Assembly (NCBI GenBank): GCA_022393335.1
Contig: JAJEKB010021488.1
Location: 2,187,215-2,251,214, forward strand
Origin: Macrotrachela quadricornifera
Lineage: Eukaryota; Rotifera; Eurotatoria; Philodinida; Philodinidae
Reading direction: 5' to 3'
Length of the DNA: 64,000 nucleotides
In this document: piece after piece, positions 1 to 12,200 of the stretch
Numbering within the stretch: the stretch's first letter is position 1
Layout: the number at the start of each line of letters is the position of its first letter
The notes under the pieces: model-generated
Database searches by the model: none
What the model was told of the DNA's origin: nothing
Seen by the model: only the letters and a program-made list of their open reading frames with translations
Made by a program: the position numbers and the translations under genes

Positions 1-659
1 TCAGTGTTAGTATAATGGCTTTTATGAAATATTGTGATAATTATTGAATGAAAGTAGAATAGATATATAAGACCAGTATTCAGTTTAATCTATGACAAAT
101 GGCTATAATGTATTATAAAGTTTTAACTGTATTACAATATAGCATCCTCATGATTAATCATATTTCCAACACAACAATGAGTTTTCATAGTACGTCGTCA
201 ACTGCCGAAGGTGGAATCCGATAGAAACTTACATATATTTGTTACTAGGACTCCAAGGATATTCCTATAGGATTCGTCTCTCAGATTAGTTCACCTGGGT
301 AGGTCTAGTATTTCGTCTCTTTCTTCTTTTTTTAAAGTTTCTTCGAGAGGTCTGTTTTTCCCAACAGTGCCGCTACAGCCTACGAGTAGATTCTTCATTC
401 CTGGTTAACTTTTAGACAAAAACAGTTCTTATCAAAACTTTATTATTATGATATTAATTGAAAAGTGATCATATAACACAGAAAGATAGAACTTCGTTTT
501 CTCTATCATCTCGTTAAAAAACAAAATTTCCTCAAGGCTTTGGATACTGATAATTATTCAAGTCTTGCATTGTATTATACAGTTAAATAAATTTTAAAAT
601 GTACAAAAAATTATTGAAAACCAAAGTGATTATATTCGACTGTCTAAGAATTTTTACTT
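1..659. other. Non-coding flank downstream of the TIR gene
   Basis: No open frame with recognisable protein features was seen on either strand. The stretch is AT-rich and lies 3' of the minus-strand TIR gene, so its right end probably holds that gene's 3' untranslated region and polyadenylation signal (TTTATT on the plus strand near 440-446). No RNA gene or transposon end was recognised. Confidence 0.5.
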
Positions 660-3084
660 TTACATCATATGACATCGGTTTATTGATTTTCGTCTTTTTC
701 TATAATAAACGCCAATCTTGTTCTTTGATTTAGCATTTGTTGATGGTATAAGACGATGTTGTTTAATAAGATTGCGAAAATGAGCCAATTCTATGACTGA
801 TATGTTACGATTAATTCGTCGTAATGAATCTTGTTGTAGCGATGCTAATATATGTTGTGCATCTCCTTTTGTTATATATTCACTTAAATAGATCAATGTT
901 GGTCCATCAACATCCGAAAAAAGTTGAGCCAGTTCTAACAAATTATTATCCTTTAACCATTCGGTGACATGTTCAGTTGTCCAGTTTTGAATATTTTCTG
1001 GACGTACTTCTGCTTTTGATGGAGTTTGTAGGATAGGCAAAGGTAGTGCAAGTGCTGATAAAACATTTTGATTTGCCGGAATTTTTATGGTATGAGAATC
1101 TTGTAAATCTAATGCTTTAATTTCTTTGATTAACATTTCTATTGCTATTGGAAAATGATGTTTAGTAAAATCCACATAAAGTGATTGACCAATTAAAAAT
1201 AAAAGCCATCCATCAGGCTTATAATGTTCTTGTAGAAGTACTGGTATTATTTTAAGTTGACGTTGAAATGCATATTCAGCTTCAGCTCTACAATAATTAC
1301 TTCGTCTATATGGTTCACTCATACAAATAAGAATTGTTCGAGATCGTTCAATACCTTGTACCATAGCATCCATAACATTTCCATGCATTTGATCAAAATC
1401 AATCCATACTCTATAACCATTTTGAGTAAGTTCTTCATATAAATGTTTACATATTTGTTTATCTTTATGTGAATAACTGATCATTAAATCAAATGTTGTA
1501 TTATCAATTTTGTCTGATAATATTTGTTTATCATGATCTGAAGTTAAATTCCAAAGAATTCCATGTGCAACTTTCTGTATAGTTTCATTTGAAGAATTCT
1601 TTTCAATATCATTTAATTTAATCATAAATGAATGATTTAATCGAAGTTGTTCTTGAATTGATGAATTAAATGAAAGACCCCAAAGAATATCATATACAAT
1701 CGGATATTTATCTAACATTTCAATTAACAATGGCATTTTATTTAATGCTGCTACATTTGCTTGTACAGTATCATTTTTTGATAGATTAGCAAGTCCTAAT
1801 AGAAATTATATTTGTATTTTTTTTTATTATAAAACTAAACAAACCTCTAAGTATATGTACTAGTGGTATATGTTGATATTTTTGTGATGGATCTTTCCAA
1901 GTTAGTTCAAGAATATCAAAACATGAATGTTTTATATTTTTAACAATTTTTAATTCTTTTAATTGTTCATCAGTTAAAATTTCAGCAAGTAATCCATGTG
2001 CACATAAAACTATTCTATCATATGGTGCTGTTTCAACTAATGTTATTAATATCTCGGGTAAAGATGTTGTTAAACGAATAAAACAACTTAATTTTTCTGC
2101 ATCTACAGCACCTCTTAAAAATGTTATAATAGAATCGATTAGAATTGTTTCGACATTACGCCATTGACCATCAATACAATTATGAAATGGTTTATAACTA
2201 ATTATACGAATTAATGATGAAACATGATCATATAATGTTAAATCATTAGATACAATCTTCTTTATATGTTGTGCTTCTTCACGACCCCACCAACAACATG
2301 CACTAATAAGAGCAATTAATGAAGATATACAACTAAGTAATTCATGATTCCAGGATTTAACTGTATAACTATGAACAAGAATAATTTGTGCATAATCATC
2401 AGCAATATGTTCAATTATTTCTTCAGATGTATAAATAAATTCTTGTGGTGTAAGAGAAAAATAAGCTGATAATGAAAATGAACATGTTTTTATATAGAAG
2501 AGTTGTTTTACGGTAAATATAGATTCTAATGAATGTGCTTCTCGAAGTTGTTTTAAGTAAAATTTATATTGATCAGACATAAATATATCACGAGCTATTC
2601 GTTGATTAATATGAGCAATTACAGGTGAACAGACAAATTGAGAATAATCATGTAAAAAATGTGAGAGAATATCAAACCAAAGACTAGTTACTGTCAAAAA
2701 TGTATCATCACTTCTGTCAATTTGATTGAGAATACCATCAATACAATTGATACACTGAGGAATAAGTAATGTTGCTTTAGTTTCACCTGTAATATTATCA
2801 TCATTAATAACTATTTTTGTATTAAATGATCCAAGAGCATGAAACAACTTGACATAGTTTATATCATTAGTCCATTCTTGATAATTATTACTCAAGATTT
2901 TCCATGCCCAATGTTCGATAGTTAATATAGATTGAAACGATTGAGATATAAATGATGATAATGATTGAGAAGTTTGTTTCTCTAAAATGGATGTAATCTT
3001 CTTAAGTATATCATTTGATGTTGATGAAATCACAAGTTCAGAAGCAAGTTGATCAATATTATTTTCCATTGTATTACATTTCAA
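660..3084 (-). CDS. ARM-like repeat / TIR / SAM domain protein
   Basis: Two exons, complement(join(660..1795,1845..3084)), 791 codons. The 49-bp intron has a GT donor and AG acceptor and joins in phase 1, giving a continuous helical-repeat region across the splice. Residues 1 to about 510 are alpha-helical and end in armadillo-like repeats (ILRGLANLS..., then HGILWNLTS). A TIR domain spans about 515-640: it opens with FDLMISYSHKD, has the RVWIDFD loop, and contains SNYCRAEAEYAF, where Glu585 falls at the position of the NAD-cleaving glutamate of SARM1-type TIRs. A SAM domain follows at about 682-758 (NWTTEHVTEWLKDNNL), then a basic tail. SARM1 has the order ARM-SAM-SAM-TIR; here TIR precedes SAM. 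The family is common in bdelloid rotifers. A role in NAD hydrolysis or innate signalling is inferred from domains only. A second Met lies five codons after the first, so the exact start is uncertain. Confidence 0.88.
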
Positions 3085-3872
3085 CTTTAATATAATGCTT
3101 ACTCAGTATGATATGACAAAAACGTTTGTTTTTTTTTCTTGATAAATGAATGATGTGTGTATTAATAATGTCGCGCATTTTTAATACAAAATGTCCTTAC
3201 AATATAATAGGCCATCGTTTTTTTTTCTTTTCTTTCTTATTCTCTTTATTTTTTGCCTCGTCATTCTATTGCCTATTATATATCTGCATTGATGTACCCT
3301 AGAAGCAAAATGAAAAATGATTTTTTCGTGATGTATATGTTGATTGGTAGCAGCTGCAAGGCAGTACCAGCTTCGCTTCATTGTGCTTATTTCTATATTC
3401 ATCTAATTATTTTTTTCTCCTCCATTATATGGCCTTTTTCTTTTTCTTTTCTTTCATTCTAGAAATTTTTTTGTCTTCCTGTATTTATTATACAGCTAAA
3501 TTTATCGATAACTGGGCAATTAATCGCATATATAATTATCAGTCTTGTTCGCTTGTTCACCATTCACATGTATAAAAGTGGTCATATATTATCAACAAAT
3601 GAGACAGTATATGACCATTTTTACATATATGCGTGTTAACACGCATTTGTGCATAATAAGATAAAAATTATTTCTTATTGAGTCGAATTTTTTGATATTG
3701 AGTATAGACAATTGAATTGTTTTTTAACACAAGCTTCGATTAGCAACGGATTTAAATATTTTTTCAAGGACAATCTGAACTCACTTCTTAATTAAAGAAA
3801 AGATCGTGTGACTATTTGAGATATGTTTATAGTCTATTTCAGAGTTATATGGTCATGTACATTTTTTAAATA
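3085..3872. other. Intergenic, no gene recognised
   Basis: Two short opposed open frames overlap between 3181 and 3575, but they are low-complexity (F/S/I/Y-rich) and resemble nothing. The minus-strand TIR gene starts at 3084, so its promoter should lie in the first few hundred bases; no clear TATA element could be singled out. Confidence 0.4.
3629..3646. repeat. Perfect 18-bp palindrome
   Basis: ATGCGTGTTAACACGCAT is its own reverse complement over all 18 bases. About 30 bp to the left, a second inverted pair (GGTCATATA near 3581 and TATATGACC near 3609) flanks a short loop. Function is unknown; it could be a protein-binding site or chance in an AT-rich intergenic region. Confidence 0.6.
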
Positions 3873-4323
3873 ACTCTCGATAGATACAAGATAGAAAGCG
3901 GCGGTTTTCAACATCGGAAAGTGGCTTATCTAGCGCATCGATTCATAATTCAGTAATGATTCATGGACTAGAACCGCCAGCTGACAGACTACAAATTTAG
4001 AAGAGATCGAAATTTTTATCTTGATTTATAGAAAAATTATAAACATAATACTGACTGCATTTTTACATAGTTTTTTGTTAATTTTACCTTGAATTGCAAG
4101 CGACACATCTTAAGTTTCGTCTTTTAGGCAAAAAATCGATAAAATTAACAAAAAACTGTGTAAAGATGCAATCAGTGCCATTTTTATAATTTTTCTATAA
4201 ACCAAAATAAAAATTTCGGCCTTTTCTAGATTTGTGGCCCGTCAGCTAGTGACATTTCAACAGTTTTACACAAATCGATGTGCTAGATAAACCGTAGCTT
4301 TCTATCTTGTACCTATCGAGAGT
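3873..4323. mobile_element. Foldback MITE-like element, TA-flanked
   Basis: The two ends are inverted copies: ACTCTCGATAGATACAAG at the left and the matching reverse complement, ending in CTATCGAGAGT, at the right. The inverted arms run about 200 bp each (for example AGAAAGC near 3893 against GCTTTCT near 4297, and TTTTTTGTTAATTTTA near 4071 against its reverse complement near 4143), leaving a small centre around 4100-4130. Both ends abut TA, as expected for Tc1/mariner insertions. There is no coding capacity. Superfamily assignment rests only on the TA flanks and is tentative. Confidence 0.7.
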
Positions 4324-5128
4324 TATTCAGTGAATGCTGAGACGAGAGCATTTTCTTTACATTAACTTCATATTTCTTCTTATATTCTTCGTATTGTTCT
4401 TCGACTGATTTCAAATAAATATTAAATAAAATAGCTCTCGATCTTCAATAGAATCAATTAGTAGACAATAAGCTATTGATGAACATTCAAATGATTGATT
4501 ATAAATATTTATCTTCCAAAAAGAAACACATTTGATTTTCGTTTAGATTTTGCCAAAAATATTGTAATTTTAATGCACGAATATGATAATCATTATGAAT
4601 AAGTTCAATATATATATTTAAATACTAATATACAACTTTGGAAATTAATGGGTTTAATATTCAATTTTGTTCTAATGCAGTTAAATGATCGTTGACAAAC
4701 TTCAAACATGCACCTACTAACACAACCCCTCTCCTCACAGACATAACAGACAGACTTGATTCTCACATTGAGCCGATTAACTATTGTTCAGATATAGTCA
4801 TATATGAAAAATTTCTACACAATGTCTTTTCTTGTTTCTAATACTGATCTCATCCTAACAACTTATAATATCTTAACAATTATAAAACAATATTATTGGT
4901 TATTTCTAGATTTTGCACATAAGTTTTAGATAAAATTTTATTAGATTAGATATTGTATCTTCTTGTTGGAATACATAATTAACAAAATTCATATGTATAA
5001 ACAAATCTGTTGTTGTCTTGCTGATGATTTTATTTATACATTTTTGTCCAACAAATATAGAACAGTTTCAAGAATAATATACGAAGTAAGAAATGATTTT
5101 TAAATGAAAATAGATATATCAGTTGTCA
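4324..5128. other. Intergenic, no gene recognised
   Basis: AT-rich sequence between the foldback element and the 3' end of the minus-strand LRR gene. No convincing coding stretch, RNA gene or transposon end was seen. Confidence 0.4.
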
Positions 5129-6200
5129 CTAATACCAAACTCTCTTCGGCAAATGATTTGCTTTTTTGAACAGATGCGCTGCTGCTTCTTTATCAATTTC
5201 GTTGTCACAAAGTTCAAGTGCGGTGAGTGTCTGTATTAAAATATAATGATGAATTTACAATTGATTGTAAGAAAACTTGTCTGACCGTATTATTTTGTAA
5301 TGTGTCAGCCAGATATTGTGCTCCTTCAATGCCAATTTTGTTATTTATAAGATTGAGTGTAGTGAGCGTCTGTATTGAAACATAAAAGTGGAATATATTG
5401 AATGCTAAGAAAAATAGTCTCACCGCATTATGTTTTAATGAGTGACTTAGATAATGTGCTCCTTCAGCACCGATTTCATTATTGTAAAGAATGAATGTAA
5501 TGAGGGTCTGTATTGAAATATGATGGTGAATTTATAGTCAATGAGATGAAAATCTATCTCACCATATTACTTTCTAATGCTTCAGCTAGATATTTTGTTC
5601 CTTTATCACTGATTCTGTTGGATCCAAGATCAAGTATGATGAGTGACTGTATTAAAAGATGATAGTGAATTTATAGTCGATAAATAGAAAAATTTGTCTG
5701 ACCGAGTTATTCTGTAATGCATGAGCTAGATATTGTGCTCCTTCATCACCTATTTCGTTATAAAAAAGATTGAGTATGGTGAGTGTCTATATTGAAACAA
5801 TGGGGATTTTACAATCAATGAGAGGATAACTTTTCACACTGTGTTATTCTGTAATGCATGAGCTAGATGTTGTGTTCCTTCATCGCCGATCTCATTGTCA
5901 TGCATATCAAGTGTAGTGAGTGTCTGTATTGAAACGTAATAGTGAATTATAGGTAATGAGAAAAAAACTTGTCGTACCGTGTTATTCTGTAATGTTTCAG
6001 CCAATTGTTGTGCCCCTTCAGCATTTATTTCAATGTACCGAAGACCAAGTCTGGTAAGAGTCTGTATTGAAACATAAAAGGAAATTATAATCAATAAGAA
6101 AAAAAAATTGTCCAACCGTGTTACTCTGCAATGCTTGAGCCAGACGTTTTAATTTTTGATTATTAAATGACCACCAATTTACGCTTAGCTCGTTGAACTT
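5129..6200 (-). CDS. Leucine-rich repeat gene, 3' part, one repeat per exon
   Basis: Nine exons can be placed: complement(join(5129..5230, 5286..5369, 5424..5507, 5563..5646, 5703..5786, 5840..5923, 5978..6061, 6117..6200)) gives eight firm exons, with a ninth decayed one further upstream near 6290-6350. Every internal exon is exactly 84 bp, phase 0, and encodes one 28-residue ribonuclease-inhibitor-type LRR (for example TLTTLDMHDNEIGDEGTQ followed by HLAHALQNNT). Introns are 53-56 bp with GT donors and TACAG or ATAG acceptors. The last exon ends in ...PKRVWY and TAG. Such repeats form curved binding scaffolds, as in NLR receptors and RNase inhibitor. The 5' end is missing: the 6117-6200 repeat already diverges from the consensus, upstream similarity is broken, and a Tc1-like element lies beyond. 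It may be a truncated gene or pseudogene. Confidence 0.72.
5286..6200 (-). repeat. 138-bp tandem repeat (LRR exon plus intron)
   Basis: Exon low ends fall at 5286, 5424, 5563, 5703, 5840, 5978 and 6117, a spacing of 137-140 bp. Introns are also alike (all begin after an AAYA/ACG-type exon end and carry TGTATTGAAACATAA-like plus-strand sequence), so the duplicated unit is the whole exon plus intron, not just the coding part. Confidence 0.85.
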
Positions 6201-6613
6201 CTACATAAGTTTTTAGATAAAATTAAAGATTTTTAAATAGAAAAATCACGCCTAATCACTTTCTTGTATAAATAAAGATTCTTGGTCTCTTTCGAAATTC
6301 TTCACACTGGTATTCTGTGTAGGGAAATATGTGTCATCAGTGTTTGTATGCTAAACTGTGAACTATATATTCCAAGAGAGAAAGAAATTGAGGAGAAATT
6401 ATGGACGGTTGACAGTCCTTTAAAAGCAATAATACACATGTAGAATTATATTCTCTATACGTTGAAACGATGATTTCAAAAGTTGGTAGATTTGTAGAAG
6501 TTCTCCTTGTGATGGTTTTTTATGGAAAAGGCGTCAGCGTTGGTAGAGCTGCACTTCTCTATATTTCTTCTTCTTAAGAATCGCATCGCTTACATACAAA
6601 ATACATCCTTACA
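6201..6613. other. Decayed LRR remnant and spacer
   Basis: Around 6290-6350 the minus strand carries a degraded version of the repeat end (CTACACAGAATACCAG before GTGTGAAG, compare TTACAGAATAACACA before GTGTGAA in the array), with a length change that breaks the frame. No start exon was found. The rest shows no recognisable gene. Confidence 0.45.
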
Positions 6614-7903
6614 CAGTACTAGCCAAAAGTATCGCTTCCTCAGATCTTAGTCACAATATGAATTGTAGATCTAAAAATTAGTATGTACATGGTTCTCGAT
6701 GAATGCTGGTCAGTGACACCACCCGCAGCTCGATTACCTGAAGTATATAACTCAGGAATACAAGATATTAGAAGTTGAGGTCTGTAAGTACTGATATGTG
6801 ACAAAGCCGACTTATCCCATTGTGTATGTCATAAATCAATGAAAGTTGGACGAATCGACTTCAAATTTATAAGAAATGTTGTCTCATAGATCCTTATTTT
6901 CTTTCTAAAATTTTAAGCTTTATATCATTTCCTAGAGAGAAATGTCATTGTGCTCAATTTCTAGATGTTATGATAGGTCTAACTACTCTAACACTCAAGC
7001 AACTGACTTCATCTTTTGGGAGAAACAGTTCTACTGAAACAAAATTATAAAAATCACAAAGTATCATGGAACACAAGATAAAAACTTTTTTATTCAATTT
7101 TTTCCTCATTCTGATGACCTTTTATTGAACAGCATCAAAGAAACATTATGGAAAAGAATTAAAATTTATCTGTCTATCTAGTTCAAATCTATTAATGGTC
7201 TTCTGATAGTTTTCATCATGATGATGAATCAGAGCAATTGTAAAAGTAAGAATATGAGTGAAAATCGGTATGAAATTGTGAAAAGGATACGAATACTTAT
7301 TCTCACTCCTTATCTCATTCAGCTTTGTCAGAACGAGAGACAAATTGACTGAAAAATTTTATATCTTGTATTCCATGATACTTTGTGATTTTTTGTTTTG
7401 GTAGAACCGTTCCTCTTTACATATTAATTATGTAACCAAAAGATGAAGTCAATTGCTCGAGTATTCGAGTAGCTAGACCTATCATAACATCTAGAAATTG
7501 AGCATAGTGACATTTCTCTCTAGGAAATAATATAAGACTGAAAATTTCAGAAAAAAATAAGGATCTATGGGACAACATTTCTTGTAAATTTGAAGTCGAT
7601 TCTTCGAGCTTTTACTGGTTTATGAATATCAATTCTTACAGTAAAATGGTTCTAGTTTCACAACCACTCATTGAATTTCAATGAAAGTTTTCACCATAAA
7701 TAGCTAAAGTGTATAGCTACAAAATGAAATCAATCTCGGCTCCTAAAGTCTTTTTGTTCCTGAAATATGTACTTCAGACAATCGAGCTGCGGATGATGCC
7801 ACTGATCAACATTGATTGAGAACTATGTACACACCAATTTTCAGACCTACAGCTCATATTTTGACTGATATCCTAGGAGGAGAAATACTTTTGCCTAATA
7901 CTA
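6614..7903. mobile_element. Tc1-like foldback element, about 1.29 kb, non-autonomous
   Basis: The ends are inverted: CAGTACTAGCCAAAAGTAT at the left, and the right end reads TAGTATTAGGCAAAAGTAT in reverse complement. The GGCCAAAAGTAT core is typical of Tc1-family terminal repeats. The inverted similarity continues inward through both halves (for example CCGCAGCTCGATT near 6722 against AATCGAGCTGCGG near 7780; the AGATGAAGTCA region near 7443 against TGACTTCATCT near 7005; TCACAAAGTATCATGGA near 7055 against its complement near 7373), meeting near 7210. Thus nearly the whole element is one imperfect palindrome with no transposase frame. Left flank has TTA; a clean TA duplication cannot be fixed because the ends have diverged. 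Confidence 0.75.
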
Positions 7904-8847
7904 TACACGCAACCAGGATAAGAACAGACACACAAGTCGTTACACTTCTATGTTCGTGAAAGATGAATAAAATTTATTTTTTTCGTTCATTACTCCAATA
8001 GAATTTCAATGTATTGATGTGATTTTTGAAAAACTGTTTGATTTGAATGATTTTCTTACTAATTTTCGTATCAAACAGCAGATTCAAAAAACTTAAGTTG
8101 AGTCATATTTCTTTTCTTTATCATTCTCAATTGAGTCAGCATCATCTTAATCTAGGATAATATAAGCAAAGAATCTTTGAATAGAACTATTTTCCGTCAA
8201 TATGCAGAGTAGAGAGTTTTTATATGCTATGAGTCACAAGACAGAAGACTGAATGGGATAGAGTATCAAGAACTTTCTCCTTTGATCTTTACTTAATCTT
8301 TTAAATATATTTATTGCAATTCATTCAAGATAGATTTTTGTTGCATAGAGTCGCAATTGAATTTGAAATGTTGAAACCATATTGAATTCTAGTATTAACC
8401 TTTCTGTGCATTTAAAATCACCCCATATCTGTGTCTTTAAGAAGAAAAAAGCAATTGCGTATGTGAAATCAATCACAACATATCTCATCCAGTTAAGTCA
8501 CTACCGACTGTATACTACTTCTCGTCTCCTCTTTGACTTTCTCTAGGAGAAAGCAAGATCACGAGGAAAACAAGCACATACATTCATTTAATTATCATAT
8601 AAAATCGAATAAGGAAGTATGAAAAGGAATAAATCATTATAGTATGATATTAAACCTAGCGTTGCGGTTTAAAACTATTATCATTTATAAAAAATATTAC
8701 ATATGAATAACGATAAATGAATTAACAATGAAAAGCTGAATAAATTTTAAGAAATGATTACAAATGTTTCACTAAGTGTTATTCTTAATTTTGAAGAATA
8801 GAATTCATTGATGACAATATGACTTTATAAATAAAGTTCTAGTTTAC
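7904..8847. other. Intergenic, no gene recognised
   Basis: AT-rich sequence between the Tc1-like foldback and the F-box exon. The F-box gene would continue into this interval on the minus strand, but no coding sequence with the usual downstream features was found. Confidence 0.4.
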
Positions 8848-9000
8848 CTTATATCGATCATACATATCAATAATGGTATTAAGGCGTTGACAGACATTGT
8901 AAAGTGATAGAAGAATGGATAGTTGATCCAGATTATCCATTATAATATAAATCAATTCGACAGGTAATGTATGAAGGGATGAAGTCCTACCTGTTGGCAT
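8848..9000 (-). CDS. F-box domain exon, gene incomplete
   Basis: An exon of 51 codons from the Met at 9000 encodes an N-terminal F-box: SLHTLPVELIYIIMDNLDQ followed by LSILLSLYNVCQRLNTII, matching the LPxELxxxIxxxL pattern by which F-box proteins bind Skp1 in SCF ubiquitin ligases. The frame stays open upstream to a Met at 9099, but Met 9000 places the domain at the start as is usual in rotifer F-box proteins. After DRYK the sequence reads GTAAAC, a plausible phase-0 donor. No downstream exon (usually a repeat or substrate-binding part) was recognised, so this is either a gene with a distant exon or a 3'-truncated fragment. Confidence 0.55.
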
Positions 9001-11890
9001 TGATGTTCCTTTTTTCTTTGTATTATAGTGTGCCTTTTGATGAAATGTATGAGGATTCAAACAGTATGTTATTTTTTTAGAAGCACTATTGCATATCATG
9101 CGTCATAATTTACTCATACTTGTGCAACATCGTATTGATGTAAATAGTTAAAAATGCAACGAACCATGACATGAGAATAGCTTTTTGTTATTTCCTCAAT
9201 CATCGAAAAGGAAAGAGAAAAAACAAAACAGTAAAATGAAGATAGGTAATCCATGTGAGCACAATCATGATGAATAATATCGATATTTACACTATTTTAG
9301 TGCGACAATATTTGAAAAGTATTTTTACAGCATTCACTGTGCTGATATTTCCATCATAAAAGTATTCTGTCGCATACATTACAGACTATAATTATCATGT
9401 GAAATAGATTTTTGGATTTTTACAAATATGTCTTTAAGATTATGTATGGTCGGCAAAATGAACATTTTCAAGTGATCTGTTCTGTTTACCTCATATTTTC
9501 CTCATATATTACAGATCATTAGAATAGCGTGACCTTCAAAATGTTTCTACTCATATTTAGATTTGCCTAAAATACTAACTTTTTAGTAGATTCTTCGTGC
9601 AGGAGTCTACTTCTCAAAAATAAATCATATTTTGGAATTTAGCCGTAAAAATTTGAATACATAAAAATCTCGGTTTGACTATCTAACTATCTGAGATGCT
9701 ATAAATCTTCTCGGGTGGGACCATGATGGTTAGATAGAGCACAACTAAAAGTGATGCACTTTTAGTTGGTTCCGACACAAGTCACTTCTAGCAGAACACA
9801 ACACTTTGTTGCAAGCGCTTCATCGAATAAACTGATAAATAAATGAAAAATATTAATAATTGACATAGTAGTTAAATAGAATACACATGAACTTTCTCGA
9901 AAACTTCAAAGACTAATTAATACAATTAGATCAAAAAATAAAATAGTAGAATCTAACAGTTTCAAATTCTTCTTTATATATAACAATATATCAACTTTTG
10001 TTTTCCTTTTCTATAAATATAAGAATTATTCTCCATATAAATTTTATGTTCTCATTTGCACTTGTTGTCTTCTTTTAATCAATTTAAAACGAGAAAAACT
10101 ATGTAAAGGATTAAAAGATTAGAAAAGGCATAGTTAACTTCTATGCTATGCTCTATGATATTTGTCTGTTCATATATAAAAGGATCTCTTTAACGTCAAA
10201 ATTTTCTATTAATGAGAGTCAAAAGTATTTTTTGTTGGTGTTATCGGCAACATTATCAAAAACGGATATTAAACAAGAAATATTTAGGTAATTTTTATAT
10301 AAAATGTCTTGAATATAATGAAAACATTTATCATTTTCTGTTGCGATAATCTTAGTAACAAAAATTAGTATATAATATCTACTCGATTATCATAAGAAAT
10401 TTGAATGATTCATATAATGAAAAATTTTTATTTTTTCTTTATTCTTTTTACATCATCATTAAACTATAATTGAAGAAAATCTATGAGTATTGTACGGCTA
10501 TTTTTTTTTAACTATTAATTATTGTCTTTTGGCCTAATAATAGACATGCAAATACTTGCCTTCATATATAGAAGATTATTATTCTGGACAAGTAGCCTTC
10601 CTCAATAGAAAAAACCTAGCCCATAAATTTTGAAAAACCGCTTAGAAATTCGAATTTTTTGATCCCGAAAATCTTCGATCAAGCTTTGTAAAATATTGCA
10701 GAAGTCCCATGGATAATGTGTGATTAATTTATTTTTTCGACTTTTGATCATAAACGAATGCACTTATGCAGTGTCAGTATCATGTAAAGAGATAATCTCA
10801 ACTTTCAAAATTTTAAATTCTAATGTTTGACTTTGAATGGATTTATAAAAGATTTCTCAAATTATTTCATGCATAAATAAAATAACAATCGTTTTCTCCC
10901 TTTTTTTCTCAGCAGAAACGATAGAAAAAGAAAGAGTTGTATTATCTCATATAGACTTCAAGAGCCATTTTTTGATTATCGTCGCCATCTCTCCAGATAA
11001 CTTACTCTCCTCTTACTAATTTTCTGAATCCACTGCTAAGTTCACAATTTGGTAAACATTTTAAGTCATGAACATGAAATAGACTTTTTTGATTTCGTAT
11101 GGCCCAATATCATTTATTTTGATAACTCGATTCATTCTAAACATTGAAGTTTACCTGGTTTTGATGGATTCGTAATGAGTAATTTACTGCGCTATATCAG
11201 GACTGGACCATCTTTCCAAACATCGAGAAATCATCTTCATTTCCGCAGAAATGAACTACTCTCAAAAGATAAATATTTCAACTATTCCTAACTTGAGAAG
11301 GAAAAATAAAAAAGATCTGTTTGATATGTATGACTTTATGCGATGTAAAGGATTTTTCATAAATAGAAACAATGTTTCCATCAGAAGTGAAAGACCTACT
11401 CTTGTGTACGAGCAACTGTTTGAGAAAATTTTTTGAACCGGCCTTGGATTGTTTATGGGTGTTTATAAAATCTTTCATCATATTTTTTCCTTTTCTTTTC
11501 ATTTGATTTCTTATAGAATTATCGGCGTTTTTATCGTCGTATCAATAGCGTCTATCTTTATTTACATTGATCACACATCTTACAACATTTTTTTTCGTAA
11601 ATTGTATTTAGGACAGAGTACTAATATGTTTCTTCTTCTCATTTATTTTTGTTCTCTTCCCTAATGCAATGTCACTACTTGTAGTTATTTCTCTATATAT
11701 AATTGTTTATTTTATTTCATTATGAAAGCAAAACGAAAAAGCTTTCGATTTCAAGTCGAGACGGATCTTTAAAAATCTTAAAAATCATATCATAGAATTG
11801 TTCGTATCTATCTCTTATTTTCAGCCATATGTAGTTTTGGACATGTATAGAATTTCTATAATTTATAATAAATCTTGAATATTTTCTAGT
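9001..11890. other. Intergenic, no gene recognised
   Basis: Nearly 3 kb of AT-rich DNA. Short open frames on both strands (for example near 11250-11660) overlap each other and show no domain or codon pattern. A strong hairpin at 9742-9768 is listed separately. Confidence 0.4.
9742..9768. repeat. Perfect 12-bp stem, 3-nt loop hairpin
   Basis: CAACTAAAAGTG, loop ATG, then CACTTTTAGTTG. The stem is perfect. It sits in non-coding DNA with no neighbouring gene; it could be the remnant of a foldback element or a cruciform-forming site. Confidence 0.6.
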
Positions 11891-11894
11891 GATT

Positions 11895-12200
11895 AAACTT
11901 TTTTTGGTTATCGTCTGAATGAAACATAGACATATTTGGATCATTAGTGAATTATTAAGAGATATCTTTAATAGGACTCAAACAGTCCTATGTTTCATTC
12001 GGATTATACCGGAAAAAAGTCTTGCTCATATCTGATTGATTGAAATCTTGTTCGCATTATGGACTGATAATGGGTGCCCACTATGATTCATATGAAATAT
12101 AGAGTTATTCGGGTCATATGAAAGACACGTCTTGATAACCCCCAAATAACCCGAATATGGCCATGTTTCATTCAGATGATAACCGAAAAAAGTCTTGCTC
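11895..12200. repeat. Short foldback element with inner direct repeat
   Basis: GGTTATCGTCTGAATGAAAC (about 11905) is found inverted near 12160-12185 as GTTTCATTCAGATGATAACC. A further direct copy of that right arm lies at about 11988-12035 (GTTTCATTCGGATTATACCG, followed in both by GAAAAAAGTCTTGCTCA). The interior holds GGGT/ACCC inverted words (TTATTCGGGTCATATGAAAG near 12107 and AATAACCCGAATATGG near 12141). No coding potential. A non-autonomous DNA transposon is likely, but no target duplication was fixed. Confidence 0.55.

Noticed and set aside
11251..11664. Overlapping short open frames on both strands
   Set aside because: No domain, mutual overlap in antisense, and no splice signals that would extend them.
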